64,000 bases of DNA from Curtobacterium ammoniigenes NBRC 101786. Its GTDB lineage: Bacteria; Actinomycetota; Actinomycetes; Actinomycetales; Microbacteriaceae. Below are positions 24,743-34,616 of this stretch, one piece after another; the stretch's first letter is position 1; each line of letters opens with the position of its first letter. The notes beneath the pieces are model-generated. The model had not been told where the DNA came from. It did no database searches and saw only the letters and a list, made by a program, of their open reading frames with translations. The position numbers were made by a program, and so were the translations under genes. The stretch covers positions 310,001-374,000 of the forward strand of contig NZ_BCSV01000003.1 in NCBI RefSeq assembly GCF_001571045.1. Reading direction: 5' to 3'.

Positions 24743-25576
24743 TCAGACGCCTCGATTGCGCTCCACAAGCGCACGGATCACCGTGGGAATCTGCTCTGCG
24801 AGAGCGGTGATCGTGAACGGGCCGCCCTGCGACGCACGGACCGCAGCCGTCCCGTGGATCACCGCAGCGGCTGCGGCGAGATGCGCGAGGTCGGCCGGCA
24901 CCAGCGAGCCCACGGCGGCGCGCGCGGCGACGAGCGCACCGAGGACACCGCCGAGCGCATCGCCCGCGCCGGCGGTCGCGAGCCACGGCGTCGCCGACGA
25001 GCAGACGAATCGATGTGCTCCGCCGGGGTCGACGACGAACGTGTTCCGCCCCTTGAGCAGCACGGTGCTCCCGGTCTGCTCGGCGGCGCGGAGCGCTGCG
25101 CTGAGCGGATCCGCGGCGACGGCGTCCCGACCGATGCCGAGCAGCTTCGCCAGTTCGCCCGCGTGCGGCGTCAGGATGCCCCGAGCTTCGGTCCGGACCA
25201 CGCCGAGCGCGCCCGCGTCGACGATCACCGGGGTCCCGTCCTCGCGCGCGCGATCGAAGCCCTCGCGCGTGGTGTCGTCCAGCTGATCCGGGTTGGTCCC
25301 GGAACCGACGAGCCACGCCTGCACCCGCCCAATGCCCTGCACGACCTCTGGGCGGCGCGCCAGGACCAGGTCCCCCGCCCGAGGCGGACCGACGTAGCGC
25401 ACCATGCCGAGGCCGGTGTGCAGCGCGGCGTCGACGCCGATGACGGCGGCCCCCGGGTAGGCGGTCGACCCGGTCACGACGCCGAGCACGCCTCTGCCGT
25501 ATTTGTCGGTGTCCTCGCCGGGAGGGGTTACCCACGGGCGGGCGTCGTCGATCGAGAAAGGCTGCGCATCGCTCAC
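24743..25576 (-). CDS. nnrD: ADP/ATP-dependent NAD(P)H-hydrate dehydratase
   Basis: A 277-residue protein with the carbohydrate-kinase-like YjeF C-terminal fold, which repairs hydrated NAD(P)H using ATP or ADP. TPHAGELAKLLG (136-147) and the catalytic NxGxGD-type motif, here TAGAGDALGG with Asp206, are present. There is no N-terminal epimerase domain, so the epimerase must be elsewhere. The GTG at 25576 has TAGGCT (25584-25589) 7 bases upstream and no ribosome binding site. It is divergent from the old yellow enzyme gene, only 41 bases away. Confidence 0.9.
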   Translation of the reverse strand: MSDAQPFSIDDARPWVTPPGEDTDKYGRGVLGVVTGSTAYPGAAVIGVDAALHTGLGMVRYVGPPRAGDLVLARRPEVVQGIGRVQAWLVGSGTNPDQLDDTTREGFDRAREDGTPVIVDAGALGVVRTEARGILTPHAGELAKLLGIGRDAVAADPLSAALRAAEQTGSTVLLKGRNTFVVDPGGAHRFVCSSATPWLATAGAGDALGGVLGALVAARAAVGSLVPADLAHLAAAAAVIHGTAAVRASQGGPFTITALAEQIPTVIRALVERNRGV

Positions 25577-25583
25577 CGTTCCG

Positions 25584-25611
25584 AGCCTAGAGTCAGCCCG
25601 CTCAGTACGGT
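25584..25611. promoter_or_regulatory. Compact back-to-back promoter pair between nnrD and the old yellow enzyme gene
   Basis: The 41-base gap holds a minus-strand -10 (TAGGCT, 25584-25589) and a plus-strand -10 (TACGGT, 25606-25611), each 6-7 bases from its GTG start. Their polymerase footprints must overlap, so the two leaderless promoters probably compete. Confidence 0.45.
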
Positions 25612-25617
25612 TGAAGG

Positions 25618-26703
25618 GTGACTCACGCGCTGTTCTCCCCGATGACGCTCCGCTCGCTCACCGTTCGCAACCGCCTCTGGGTGTCTCCGATGTGCCAGTA
25701 CTCGGTCGAGCGGCGGGACGGGGTTCCCACACCGTGGCACCTCGTGCACCTCGGATCCTTCGCACGGGGCGGGGCCGGAGCCGTCATCGCCGAGGCGACC
25801 GCGGTCCTCCCGGAAGGCAGGATCAGCCCGCAGGATCTCGGGCTCTGGAACGACGAGCAGGCCGACGCGTTCCGCCCGATCATCGAGTTCATCCACAGTC
25901 AGGGCGCCGCAGCGGGCGTGCAGCTCGCGCACGCAGGACGCAAGGGATCGACGTTCCGCACCTGGTCACCGGACCAGGGCAGCGTGCCGGTCGACGCCGG
26001 AGGCTGGGAGACGGTCGCGCCGAGCGCGGTCGCCTTCCCGGGGTATGCGACGCCGCAGGCCCTCGACGATGCAGGCATCGCAGGGGTGATCCGCGCCTTC
26101 GCCGATGCTGCCCGCCGCGCTGTGACAGCCGGGTTCGACCTCGTCGAGGTCCACGCGGCGCACGGATACCTTCTGCACCAGTTCCTCTCGCCGTTGTCGA
26201 ACCACCGGGAGGACGCCTACGGCGGCTCGCTCGAGAACCGAGCCCGGCTCCTCCTCGAGGTGATTTCAGCGATTCGGGATGCGGTCGGCCCAGGGCTCCC
26301 CGTCCTCGTCCGGTTCTCGGCCACCGACTGGGTGCCCGATGGATGGACGATCGACGAGACGGTCCAGGTCTCGCGGTGGGCGGCTGACCGCGGTGCCGAT
26401 CTCGTCGATGTCTCGTCCGGCGGCAACGTCGCGTCCGCCCCGATCCCGGTCGGTCCTGGATATCAGGTGCCGTTCGCGACCCAGGTCCGGGAACAGGCCG
26501 GGGTGCCGACGGCCGCCGTCGGGATGATCTCGGATCCGTTCCAGGCGGAGCAGATCGTGGCCACCGGGCTCGCGGACGTCGTCCTGGCCGGTCGGGCGTT
26601 CCTCCGCGATCCGAACTTCCCGCTTCGCGCCGCCGCAGCACTCGGCCTGGACGCGGACTTCGGTCCGCAGCAGTACCACCGGGCGCCGATCACGGCGCGG
26701 TGA
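25618..26703 (+). CDS. NADPH:flavin oxidoreductase, YqjM-type old yellow enzyme
   Basis: A 361-residue FMN enzyme that reduces activated C=C bonds. It carries the YqjM-class markers Cys26 and Tyr28 (PMCQYS), the substrate-binding His pair His179/His182 (EVHAAHGYLLHQF), and the GGSLENR motif near 202. The length is normal for the class. The GTG at 25618 has TACGGT 6 bases before it and no Shine-Dalgarno. Physiological substrates of such enzymes are usually unclear; stress-related enones are a family-based guess. Confidence 0.9.
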   Translation: MTHALFSPMTLRSLTVRNRLWVSPMCQYSVERRDGVPTPWHLVHLGSFARGGAGAVIAEATAVLPEGRISPQDLGLWNDEQADAFRPIIEFIHSQGAAAGVQLAHAGRKGSTFRTWSPDQGSVPVDAGGWETVAPSAVAFPGYATPQALDDAGIAGVIRAFADAARRAVTAGFDLVEVHAAHGYLLHQFLSPLSNHREDAYGGSLENRARLLLEVISAIRDAVGPGLPVLVRFSATDWVPDGWTIDETVQVSRWAADRGADLVDVSSGGNVASAPIPVGPGYQVPFATQVREQAGVPTAAVGMISDPFQAEQIVATGLADVVLAGRAFLRDPNFPLRAAAALGLDADFGPQQYHRAPITAR

Positions 26704-26729
26704 GCACCGACGGTACGATAGGCGGCACC

Positions 26730-26777
26730 GTGGACGATCCTCCGAGTCATCAGCCCACCGCTTCCAGGCGATCATGA
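26730..26777 (+). CDS. Possible 15-codon upstream ORF coupled to a CNNM/CBS gene
   Basis: A GTG at 26730, 10 bases after a -10-like TACGAT (26714-26719), opens a 15-residue frame. Its TGA (26775-26777) overlaps the ATG of the next gene as ATGA. A short leader at the 5' end of the mRNA would give that gene [13 protein letters not shown] coupling, since it has no ribosome binding site. The peptide ([15 protein letters not shown]) resembles nothing known to me. Confidence 0.35.
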   Translation: MDDPPSHQPTASRRS

Positions 26778-28129
26778 GCGCAGTCTCCGTGCTCATGCTG
26801 ATCGGCGGTGTCCTGCTGACGCTCGGCACCGGGGTGTTCGTCGCGAGTGAGTTCGCCCTCGTCAACCTCGATCGAGCCGATCTGGAGGCGCGGCGCGAGC
26901 GCGGCGAATCCGGCCTCAGTCCGATCATCGGTGCGTTGCGTCGCACGTCGACACACCTCTCGAGCGCGCAGCTCGGGATCACCCTGACCACCCTGCTCAC
27001 CGGATTCCTCCTGGAACCGTCAATCGGCAAGCTGCTGGGCGGCCCGCTCGGCCGGACGCCGCTCTCACCCACCGCAGCAGACGCGATCGGGTCGATCCTC
27101 GCGCTCGTCATCGCCACCCTGCTGTCGATGCTGCTCGGCGAACTGGTGCCGAAGAACTTCGCACTCGCACTCCCCATCCCGACGGCGAAACTGGTCGTGC
27201 CGCTGCAGGTGGGCTTCACCGCGGTGTTCCGGCCTGCTGTGTCGCTCCTCAACGGCACCGCGAACGTCGTGCTCCGCGGCATCGGCGTCGAGCCGCAGGA
27301 GGAACTCTCCGGGGCGCGCAGCGCTGAAGAACTGACGAGCCTGCTCCGTCGCTCGGCGCTCGAGGGTCTGCTCGAGGCCGACACCGCGACCCTCCTCACC
27401 CGAACGCTCGCATTCGCCGAGCGCTCCGCCGGCGACCTCATGACACCCCGCCCGCGCGTCAGCATGATCGGCGTCGGTGCGTCCGCCTCGGAGGTCCTCG
27501 CCCTCACGATCCGGACCGGATTCAGCCGGTTTCCGGTCATCGACGACGACGCGGACGACATCGTGGGCATCGTGCACGTCAAGCAGGCGGTCGCGGTACC
27601 CCGGGACCGCCGCGACGACGTGCCGGTCGGCGCGATCATGACCGACGCCGAACGCGTCCCGGAGACCATGCCGGGCGACCTCCTGCTCGCCGAGCTCCGC
27701 GGTCGCGGCTACCAGATGGTCATCGTGGTGGACGAGTACGGCGGGACTGCCGGTGTCGTGACGCTCGAGGATCTCGTCGAGGAACTCGTCGGCGAGGTGT
27801 CTGACGAGCACGACCGGGCGCGGATCGACGTCGTCCGATCGCGCGGATGGCTGACGTTCCCTGGACTGCTTCGACCGGACGAGCTGGAGGACCGTGCGGG
27901 CGTCCGCGTCCCGGAGAGCGCCGCCTACGAGACGATCGCCGGCTTCCTGATGGCGCAGCTCGGGCGGCTGCCGGCGGTCGGCGATGAGATCACCATCGAC
28001 GGCGGTGTGTTTCGGGTCGAGCGGCTCGACGGTCGTCGCGTCGATCGGATCCGGTGGACTCCCGCACCGGACGCCGCGGAGGGCACCGCGGCCAAGGGCA
28101 CCACGACGAACACGGAGTCGGCATCGTGA
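26774..28129 (+). CDS. CNNM/CorC-family membrane protein with CBS pair (hemolysin-family)
   Basis: 451 residues. The N-terminal CNNM (DUF21) domain has about three or four helices (1-190; [28 protein letters not shown]). Two CBS domains span about 215-335 ([42 protein letters not shown]), and a CorC/HlyC-type C-terminal domain covers about 350-430. The family is linked to Mg2+ or cation efflux; 'hemolysin' is a historical name. It is followed by a shorter paralogue with a GTGA overlap, so the pair probably forms a heteromer. Confidence 0.88.
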   Translation: MSAVSVLMLIGGVLLTLGTGVFVASEFALVNLDRADLEARRERGESGLSPIIGALRRTSTHLSSAQLGITLTTLLTGFLLEPSIGKLLGGPLGRTPLSPTAADAIGSILALVIATLLSMLLGELVPKNFALALPIPTAKLVVPLQVGFTAVFRPAVSLLNGTANVVLRGIGVEPQEELSGARSAEELTSLLRRSALEGLLEADTATLLTRTLAFAERSAGDLMTPRPRVSMIGVGASASEVLALTIRTGFSRFPVIDDDADDIVGIVHVKQAVAVPRDRRDDVPVGAIMTDAERVPETMPGDLLLAELRGRGYQMVIVVDEYGGTAGVVTLEDLVEELVGEVSDEHDRARIDVVRSRGWLTFPGLLRPDELEDRAGVRVPESAAYETIAGFLMAQLGRLPAVGDEITIDGGVFRVERLDGRRVDRIRWTPAPDAAEGTAAKGTTTNTESAS

Positions 28130-29163
28130 GCGACGCCGCGGGAATCATCTGGCTCGTCGTTCTGCTCCTCGGGAACGCGTTCTTCGTCGCCGCGGAGTTC
28201 GCGGTGATCTCCGCACGACGATCCCAGATCGAGCCGCGAGCCGACGCCGGATCCCGAGCCGCGCAGCGCACGATCTGGGCGATGGAGCACGCGACGCTCA
28301 TGCTCGCGACGACGCAGCTCGGGATCACCGTCTGCTCGCTGCTCATCCTCAACGTGTCCGAGCCCGCGATCCACCACCTCCTCGGCGCACCGCTCGCGCT
28401 CACCGGCTGGAACGAAGACGTGATCGTCACGGTCGCGTTCGTCGTGACCCTCGTGATCGTCTCGTTCCTGCATGTCGTCTTCGGCGAGATGGTGCCGAAG
28501 AACCTTGCGTTCGCGATGCCGGATCGCGCGGCGCTCGCACTCGTGCCGACGCTGTTCTTCATCGCGAGGGGGCTCGGCTGGGCGAGCGCGTTCCTGAACA
28601 TGCTCGCGAACGCCGTGCTGCGAGCATTTCGCGTCGAGCCCAGGTCCGAGGCGGTCTCCGCCTACACAGTCGACGAGGTGCAGACGATCGTCGAAGAGTC
28701 CCGTCGTGCCGGCGTGCTCGCTGGCGGCACCGGCACGCTCGACCTCGCGTTCGAGTTCACGACCAAGCGTGTCGAGGACGTCGCGGTGCCGATGCCCGGA
28801 CTTGTCACACTCCCAGAGGACGCGACACCGGCTGACGTCGAGCGGGCCGTCGCCCAGCATGGGTTCTCCCGATACGTCCTGATCGGGCCGAGCGGCGAGC
28901 CGACCGGCTACGTGCACGTCAAGGACGTCATCGATCTCCGGACGGACGAGTACGACGATCCGGTGCCGCCGAAACGCATCCGGCAGCTGATCTCGCTCTA
29001 CACGCAGATGGAGCTCGAAGACGCGCTCGCGACGATGCGCTCCGCCGGTCGGCATCTCGCTCGCGCGTTCGACGCGAACGGGGCGACAACCGGGGTGCTC
29101 TTCCTCGAGGACATCCTCGAAGAACTGGTCGGCGAGGTCGAGGACGCGACGCGGCGACACTGA
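28126..29163 (+). CDS. CNNM-family membrane protein with CBS domains, lacking the CorC/HlyC tail
   Basis: 345 residues, paralogous to the preceding gene. It has the CNNM domain (about 1-190; NAFFVAAEFAVISARR, GEMVPKNLAFAMP) and a CBS pair, ending right after FLEDILEELVGEVED with no C-terminal CorC/HlyC domain. The GTG start overlaps the upstream stop. In many actinobacteria such proteins occur as a long-short pair; a joint role in divalent cation export is family-based inference. A stop-to-stop gap of 45 bases separates it from guaB1. Confidence 0.86.
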   Translation: MSDAAGIIWLVVLLLGNAFFVAAEFAVISARRSQIEPRADAGSRAAQRTIWAMEHATLMLATTQLGITVCSLLILNVSEPAIHHLLGAPLALTGWNEDVIVTVAFVVTLVIVSFLHVVFGEMVPKNLAFAMPDRAALALVPTLFFIARGLGWASAFLNMLANAVLRAFRVEPRSEAVSAYTVDEVQTIVEESRRAGVLAGGTGTLDLAFEFTTKRVEDVAVPMPGLVTLPEDATPADVERAVAQHGFSRYVLIGPSGEPTGYVHVKDVIDLRTDEYDDPVPPKRIRQLISLYTQMELEDALATMRSAGRHLARAFDANGATTGVLFLEDILEELVGEVEDATRRH

Positions 29164-29208
29164 CGTGCCGCGCGCCTCCCGCCTGGACCGGTCGGACAGG
29201 GTCACGGC

Positions 29209-30648
29209 TCACCAGGAGGCCGGAAGCGGCTTGCCCTCCTCGTAGCCGGCTGCGGACTGGATGCCGACCAGGGCGCGATCGGCGAACTCCGCGATCGAGC
29301 GTGCGCCCGCGTACGTCGCCGAACTGCGGACGCCGGTCGTGATCATGTCGAGCAGGTCCTCGACGCTCGGACGCTCCGGGTCGAGGTAGATGGTGGACGA
29401 CGAGATGCCCTCGGCGAAGAGCGCCTTCCGGGCCCGCTGGAACGGGTCGAGCCGCTCGAATCGCTCGCGAACGGCTTTCGCGCTCGCCATGCCCCAGCTC
29501 TCCTTGTACGCCCGACCGTCGCGGTCGCGCCGCAGCACGCCCGGCGCTTCCAGCGTGCCCGCGAACCACGAGCCGATCATGACGCTCGACGCGCCGGCCG
29601 CGAGCGCGAGCGCGACGTCGCGCGGATAGCGGACGCCACCGTCGGCCCACACATGCGCGCCCATCGAGCGCGCGGCGGCGGCAGTCTCGAGGACCGCGGA
29701 GAACTGCGGGCGGCCGACGGCGGTCATCATGCGGGTGGTGCACATCGCCCCCGGGCCGACACCGACCTTCACGATCGACGCTCCTGCGCCGACGAGATGA
29801 TCGACGGCGTCCGCGGTGACGACATTGCCCGCGACGAGCGGGAGTCCGAGCCCGAGCTCCGACACCGTTCGCAGTGCGCGGAGCATGCCCTCCTGATGGC
29901 CGTGCGCCGTGTCCAAGACGAGCACATCGACGCCAGCGGCGGCGAGGGCGGTCGCCTTCTCGGCGACATCGCCGTTGATACCGATCGCCGCGGCGACGCG
30001 GAGGCGCCCCTGCGCGTCGACAGCAGGCCGGTAGATGTCGGCACGGATCGCACTCGCACGGCTCGTGGTCCCGACGACTCGGCCGTGGCGCATGACCGGC
30101 GCGAACGAGACGTCGGCGGCGACGAGCAGGTCGAACACCGACCGCGGCGAGTCGACGTCGTCGGCGTCGATGGCGGTCACGGCGCCGTGCAGCAGGTCGC
30201 CGAGCGTCGCGTCCTCCCCCGCGCTCCCGAGTCGTTCGGCCGGAACACATCCGAGGTAGTCGCCGGCGGCATCGCGCACGACGACCCCGAAGTCGTGGGT
30301 GGGGAGCAGCTGCGTGAGCGCCTCGGCCACCGTGGTGTCCGCGGTGAGCTCGAAGGCGGTGTCGAACGCGACGGGCTGTGCCTTCACCCATCGGATCGCG
30401 GCATCGAGATCCTGCAGGTGCATGTCTTGGGGAAGGACCCCGAGGCCTCCGCGCCGTGCGAGGGTCGCCGCGAGCCGCGGACCCGTCACCGAGTTCATGT
30501 TCGCGCTGACGATCGGAATGGTCGCTCCGGTTCCGTCCGCTGGTGCGAGATCGACGTCGAAGCGGCTCGTGACGCCCGAGCGCGACGGCACGAGGAACAC
30601 GTCTGAGTAGGTCAGATCGTGCGACGGCCGGGTCTCGTAGAACCTCAT
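29209..30648 (-). CDS. guaB1: GuaB1-type GMP reductase (IMP dehydrogenase-related)
   Basis: A 479-residue IMPDH/GMPR-family barrel enzyme with a CBS pair inserted at about 95-205. The catalytic Cys303 lies in [15 protein letters not shown]. The shorter, Arg-less N-terminus and the IMPDH-related sequence match actinobacterial GuaB1, whose mycobacterial member is a GMP reductase that converts GMP to IMP. The ATG at 30648 has TACGGT (30655-30660) 6 bases upstream and no ribosome binding site. The extended upstream frame crosses the kgd promoter and is rejected. Confidence 0.9.
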   Translation of the reverse strand: MRFYETRPSHDLTYSDVFLVPSRSGVTSRFDVDLAPADGTGATIPIVSANMNSVTGPRLAATLARRGGLGVLPQDMHLQDLDAAIRWVKAQPVAFDTAFELTADTTVAEALTQLLPTHDFGVVVRDAAGDYLGCVPAERLGSAGEDATLGDLLHGAVTAIDADDVDSPRSVFDLLVAADVSFAPVMRHGRVVGTTSRASAIRADIYRPAVDAQGRLRVAAAIGINGDVAEKATALAAAGVDVLVLDTAHGHQEGMLRALRTVSELGLGLPLVAGNVVTADAVDHLVGAGASIVKVGVGPGAMCTTRMMTAVGRPQFSAVLETAAAARSMGAHVWADGGVRYPRDVALALAAGASSVMIGSWFAGTLEAPGVLRRDRDGRAYKESWGMASAKAVRERFERLDPFQRARKALFAEGISSSTIYLDPERPSVEDLLDMITTGVRSSATYAGARSIAEFADRALVGIQSAAGYEEGKPLPASW

Positions 30649-30714
30649 GCCGCAACCGTACTGCGGACGCGACACCCCCGTCCTCGTCTGACCGTCGTCC
30701 GCGTGCGCAGCGAC

Positions 30715-30720
30715 TAGTCT
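30715..30720 (+). promoter_or_regulatory. -10 element (TAGTCT) of kgd
   Basis: TAGTCT lies in the divergent guaB1-kgd gap. Transcription would start near 30727, about 60 bases before the preferred kgd start. The same hexamer serves the response regulator gene at 20521. Confidence 0.4.
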
Positions 30721-30787
30721 TGACCGGTGCGTGCAGGGCTGCATGCACGTGCACGAGGAACAATCGACGGAGAGTGGGCGATCGGCT

Positions 30788-33700
30788 GTGTCGAGCCATC
30801 TGACCGGGACATCGGACGAGACCGCGAACGAATTCGGCGCCAACGAGTGGCTCGTCGATGAACTGTACGAACAGTTCCTCGCCGACCGGAACTCCGTGGA
30901 CAAGTCGTGGTGGCCGGTGCTCGAGAGCTACCACCGCACCCAGACGACCACCGCGAGCGCTCCAACCGCACCCGCCGCGCCGACGGCGCCCAGCGCCGGT
31001 GCCGCACCGCAAACCGCTGGCGGCCAGCCTGCGACCGCCCCGCTCCAGGCGCGGACCACCTCGAAGCAGCCCTCGCCGCAGCCCATCCCCGCGCAGGCGA
31101 ACGACACCCGGTCCGAGTCGACCGAGACCCGCGAAGACGTCGCGACGCCGCTCCGCGGCATGGCCAAGACCCTCGCCTCGAACATGGACGCCTCGCTCAC
31201 CGTCCCGACGGCGACCAGCGTTCGCACGATCCCCGCGAAGCTCCTCATCGACAACCGCATCGTGATCAACAACCACCTCCGGCGCTCGCGCGGCGGGAAG
31301 GTGTCGTTCACGCACCTGATCGCCTGGGCCATGGTGCAGGCGCTGCAGGAGTTCCCCTCGCAGAACGTGTTCTACGAGGAACGCGACGGCAAGCCGTTCG
31401 TCGTGACCCCCGCGCACGTGAACCTCGGCATCGCGATCGATGTCCCCAAGTCGGACGGCACCCGCGCGCTGCTCGTCCCGAGCATCAAGCAGGCGGAGAC
31501 CCTCACGTTCGGGCAGTTCCTCGCTGCCTACGAGGACCTCGTCAAGCGGGCGCGCGACAACAAGCTGACCCCCCAGGACTTCGCCGGAACCACGATCTCC
31601 CTGACCAACCCGGGAGGCATCGGTACCGTTCACTCCGTGCCTCGCCTCACGAAGGGCCAGGGCTCGATCATCGGCGCGGGAGCGCTCGAGTACCCCGCGC
31701 AGTTCCAAGGCTCCGCAGAGAAGACGCTCGTCGAGCTCGGTGTCGGCAAGACCATCACCCTGACCTCGACGTACGACCATCGCGTGATTCAGGGCGCCGG
31801 CTCGGGTGAGTACCTGAAGAAGGTGCACGAGCTCCTGATCGGCCAGCGCGGCTTCTACGAGGGCGTGTTCGCCGCGCTCCGCATCCCGTACAAGCCGATC
31901 CAGTGGGCTTCGGACATCAACGTCGACCTCTCGTCGCGCGTCAACAAGACTGCACGCGTCCAGGAGCTCATCAACAGCTTCCGCGTGCGCGGCCACCTCA
32001 TGGCCGACATCGATCCGCTCGAGTACCGCCAGCGCACCCATCCCGACCTCGAGATCGAGAATCACGGCCTGACCTTCTGGGATCTCGACCGCGAGTTCGT
32101 GACCGGCGGTCTCGGCGGCACCACGTCCCTCCCGCTCCGCGACATCCTCGGGATCCTGCGCGACTCGTACTGCCGAACGGTCGGCATCGAGTACATGCAC
32201 ATCCAGGACCCGGAGCAGCGCCGATGGATGCAGGAGCACGTCGAGGTCAAATACCAGAAGCCGTCGAAGGATGAGCAGCTGCGTATCCTCGGTAAGCTGA
32301 ACCAGGCGGAGGCGTTCGAGACCTTCCTGCAGACGAAGTACGTCGGTCAGAAGCGGTTCTCGCTCGAAGGCGGCGAGTCGACGATCGCCTTCCTCGACAC
32401 GCTGATCCAGCACGCAGCCTTCGGCGGCCTCACGGAGGTCGTCGTCGGGATGGCGCACCGGGGCCGGTTGAACGTCCTCACAAACATCGCGGGGAAGACC
32501 TACGGTCAGATCTTCCGCGAGTTCGAGGGCACCCAGATCCCTGGGCAGGTTGCCGGCCACGGTTCCGGCGATGTCAAGTACCACCTGGGGACCGAGGGCA
32601 CGTTCCGATGCACCGGCGGCACGACGATCCCGGTGACGATCGCGGCCAACCCGTCGCACCTCGAAGCGGCGGATGGCGTTCTCGAGGGCATCGTGCGCGC
32701 GAAGCAGGACCGCACGCCGAAGGGCACCTACGGTGTGCTTCCCGTCCTCGTCCACGGCGATGCCGCGATGGCCGGCCAGGGCGTGGTCGTCGAGACGTTC
32801 CAACTGTCGCAGCTCCGCGGGTACACGACCGGCGGCAGTGTGCACCTCGTGATCAACAACCAGATCGGCTTCACCACGTCGCCCTCCGACGCGCGGACCT
32901 CCGTGTACTCGACGGATGTGGCGAAGACGATTCAGGCACCGATCTTCCATGTGAACGGTGACGACCCGGAGGCGGTGGCGCGCGTTGCGGAGCTCGCCTT
33001 CGCCTATCGCGAGCGGTTCCACCGCGATGTCGTGATCGACCTCGTCTGCTACCGCCGTCGTGGCCACAATGAGGGCGACGACCCCTCGATGACGCAGCCG
33101 CTCATGTACAACCTCATCGAGGCGAAGCGGTCGGTGCGGACTCTCTACACCGAGGCACTCGTCGGGCGTGGGGACATCACGCAGGACGAGTACGAGCAGG
33201 CGCACCGCGACTTCCAGGATCAGCTCGAGCGCGCGTTCGCGGAGACGCACGAGGCGCAGACCGGCACGATCCCGGTCGTCTCGCCGGACGGCGGCGCCGT
33301 CGGCGACCTGGAGCGTCCGTCGTCGCAGCGCGATGACACTACGCAGACCGGCCACGACACCGCCGTGTCCGAGGAGTTCATCCGCATGGTCGGCGACGCG
33401 CACGCGAACGCCCCGGCGGGCTTCACCGTGCACCCCAAGCTGCAGCAGCTGCTGCAGAAGCGCACCGAGATGACCCGCTCCGGCGGCATCGACTGGGCGA
33501 TGGGCGAACTCCTCGCCATCGGGTCGCTGCTCGTGGAGGGCAAGCCGGTCCGTCTTGCCGGCCAGGATTCGCGCCGAGGCACCTTCGTGCAACGGCAGGC
33601 CGTGTTCCACGACCGTGAGAACGGTCAGGAGTGGCTGCCGCTCGCGAACATCGCGGAGGGGCAGGCCCGGCTCTATATCTACGATTCCCTGCTCAGCGAG

Positions 33701-34507
33701 TACGCAGCGCTCGGTTTCGAGTACGGCTACTCGGTCGAGCGGCCCGAGGCGCTGACCATGTGGGAGGCGCAGTTCGGTGACTTCGCCAACGGCGCGCAGA
33801 CGATCATCGACGAGTTCATCTCGTCGGCGGAGCAGAAGTGGGGCCAACGGAGCGGACTGGTGATGCTCCTCCCGCACGGGTACGAAGGGCAGGGGCCCGA
33901 TCACTCGTCCGCGCGCATCGAGCGCTACCTGCAGCTCTGCGCCGAGGACAACATGGTCGTCGCGCGTCCATCGACGCCCGCGTCGCACTTCCACCTGCTG
34001 CGTCGGCAGGCGTACGCACGGCCGCAGAAGCCGCTCATCGTGTTCTCGCCGAAGGCGATGCTCCGCATGCGGCAGGCGACGTCGGCGGTGTCGGACTTCA
34101 CGTCCGGGTCGTTCCGCGAAGTCATCGACGACGATCGGATCGCCGACAAGGGCTCGATCCGTCGGATCGTCCTGCACTCGGGCAAGATCCACTGGGATCT
34201 CGTGTCGGAGGCGGAGCGCCGCTCCGTCACGGATGTCTCCTTCGTCCGTGTGGAGCAGCTCGCGCCGCTCCCGATCGAGCAGATCCTCGGAATCGTGAAC
34301 GCTTCGCCGGATGCTGAGCTCGTCTGGGCCCAGGAGGAACCGGAGAACCAGGGCGCCTGGCCGTTCGTGTTCATGAACCTGAGCCCGCATCTCGGCGGAC
34401 GCCCGCTGGGTGTCGCCGCCCGGCCTGCGAGTGCGGCTCCGGCGTCCGGATCCGCGAAGGTCAGCGCGAACGAGGCCGCGGCCGTGATTGCGGCTGCGAT
34501 CGGCTGA
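30788..34507 (+). CDS. kgd: Multifunctional 2-oxoglutarate dehydrogenase E1/decarboxylase (E1 with E2-like domain)
   Basis: A 1239-residue actinobacterial Kgd/OdhA protein. A short N-terminal arm (FGANEWLVDELYEQF) precedes an Ala/Pro-rich linker (about 50-110), an E2-like succinyltransferase domain (about 115-340, ending near STYDHRVIQGAGSGEYL) and a thiamine-diphosphate E1 domain (about 370-1239; EVVVGMAHRGRLNVL, HRDVVIDLVCYRRRGHNE). It decarboxylates 2-oxoglutarate in the TCA cycle. GTG 30788 was chosen because the family arm begins there and GGAGAG lies 13 bases upstream. GTG 30731 or ATG 30743 would add up to 19 residues. Confidence 0.93.
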   Translation: MSSHLTGTSDETANEFGANEWLVDELYEQFLADRNSVDKSWWPVLESYHRTQTTTASAPTAPAAPTAPSAGAAPQTAGGQPATAPLQARTTSKQPSPQPIPAQANDTRSESTETREDVATPLRGMAKTLASNMDASLTVPTATSVRTIPAKLLIDNRIVINNHLRRSRGGKVSFTHLIAWAMVQALQEFPSQNVFYEERDGKPFVVTPAHVNLGIAIDVPKSDGTRALLVPSIKQAETLTFGQFLAAYEDLVKRARDNKLTPQDFAGTTISLTNPGGIGTVHSVPRLTKGQGSIIGAGALEYPAQFQGSAEKTLVELGVGKTITLTSTYDHRVIQGAGSGEYLKKVHELLIGQRGFYEGVFAALRIPYKPIQWASDINVDLSSRVNKTARVQELINSFRVRGHLMADIDPLEYRQRTHPDLEIENHGLTFWDLDREFVTGGLGGTTSLPLRDILGILRDSYCRTVGIEYMHIQDPEQRRWMQEHVEVKYQKPSKDEQLRILGKLNQAEAFETFLQTKYVGQKRFSLEGGESTIAFLDTLIQHAAFGGLTEVVVGMAHRGRLNVLTNIAGKTYGQIFREFEGTQIPGQVAGHGSGDVKYHLGTEGTFRCTGGTTIPVTIAANPSHLEAADGVLEGIVRAKQDRTPKGTYGVLPVLVHGDAAMAGQGVVVETFQLSQLRGYTTGGSVHLVINNQIGFTTSPSDARTSVYSTDVAKTIQAPIFHVNGDDPEAVARVAELAFAYRERFHRDVVIDLVCYRRRGHNEGDDPSMTQPLMYNLIEAKRSVRTLYTEALVGRGDITQDEYEQAHRDFQDQLERAFAETHEAQTGTIPVVSPDGGAVGDLERPSSQRDDTTQTGHDTAVSEEFIRMVGDAHANAPAGFTVHPKLQQLLQKRTEMTRSGGIDWAMGELLAIGSLLVEGKPVRLAGQDSRRGTFVQRQAVFHDRENGQEWLPLANIAEGQARLYIYDSLLSEYAALGFEYGYSVERPEALTMWEAQFGDFANGAQTIIDEFISSAEQKWGQRSGLVMLLPHGYEGQGPDHSSARIERYLQLCAEDNMVVARPSTPASHFHLLRRQAYARPQKPLIVFSPKAMLRMRQATSAVSDFTSGSFREVIDDDRIADKGSIRRIVLHSGKIHWDLVSEAERRSVTDVSFVRVEQLAPLPIEQILGIVNASPDAELVWAQEEPENQGAWPFVFMNLSPHLGGRPLGVAARPASAAPASGSAKVSANEAAAVIAAAIG

Positions 34508-34524
34508 GCTCGATCACGCGGCCT

Positions 34525-34557
34525 GGCAGCGACGTCAGGAACGCTGGCGTCGCTGCC
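34525..34557 (+). terminator. Hairpin downstream of kgd
   Basis: A perfect 10-base stem pairs 34525-34534 (GGCAGCGACG) with 34548-34557 (CGTCGCTGCC) across a 13-base loop, 18 bases after the kgd stop. There is no T-run. It lies between two converging genes and could end transcripts from both sides. Confidence 0.5.
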
Positions 34558-34616
34558 GGACCGACGGGCGATGCCGTTCCCGCCGCACGTCGACGCGGTC
34601 CGTCGGGCGCCCCCGG

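Noticed and set aside
23409..25535. An in-frame upstream extension of the thiamine-binding-like gene
   Set aside because: The extension is antisense-like Arg/Gly-rich sequence overlapping the GT87 and nnrD genes; the family N-terminus begins at 23408.
30731..30787. GTG 30731 as the kgd start
   Set aside because: It would lie only about 4 bases from the expected transcription start, and the family arm starts after 30788. Not excluded, only less likely.
28928..34390. A 1820-codon open frame on the minus strand opposite kgd
   Set aside because: It mirrors the codons of kgd and neighbouring genes, is Arg/Leu/Glu-rich without known motifs, and is typical of antisense frames in GC-rich DNA.
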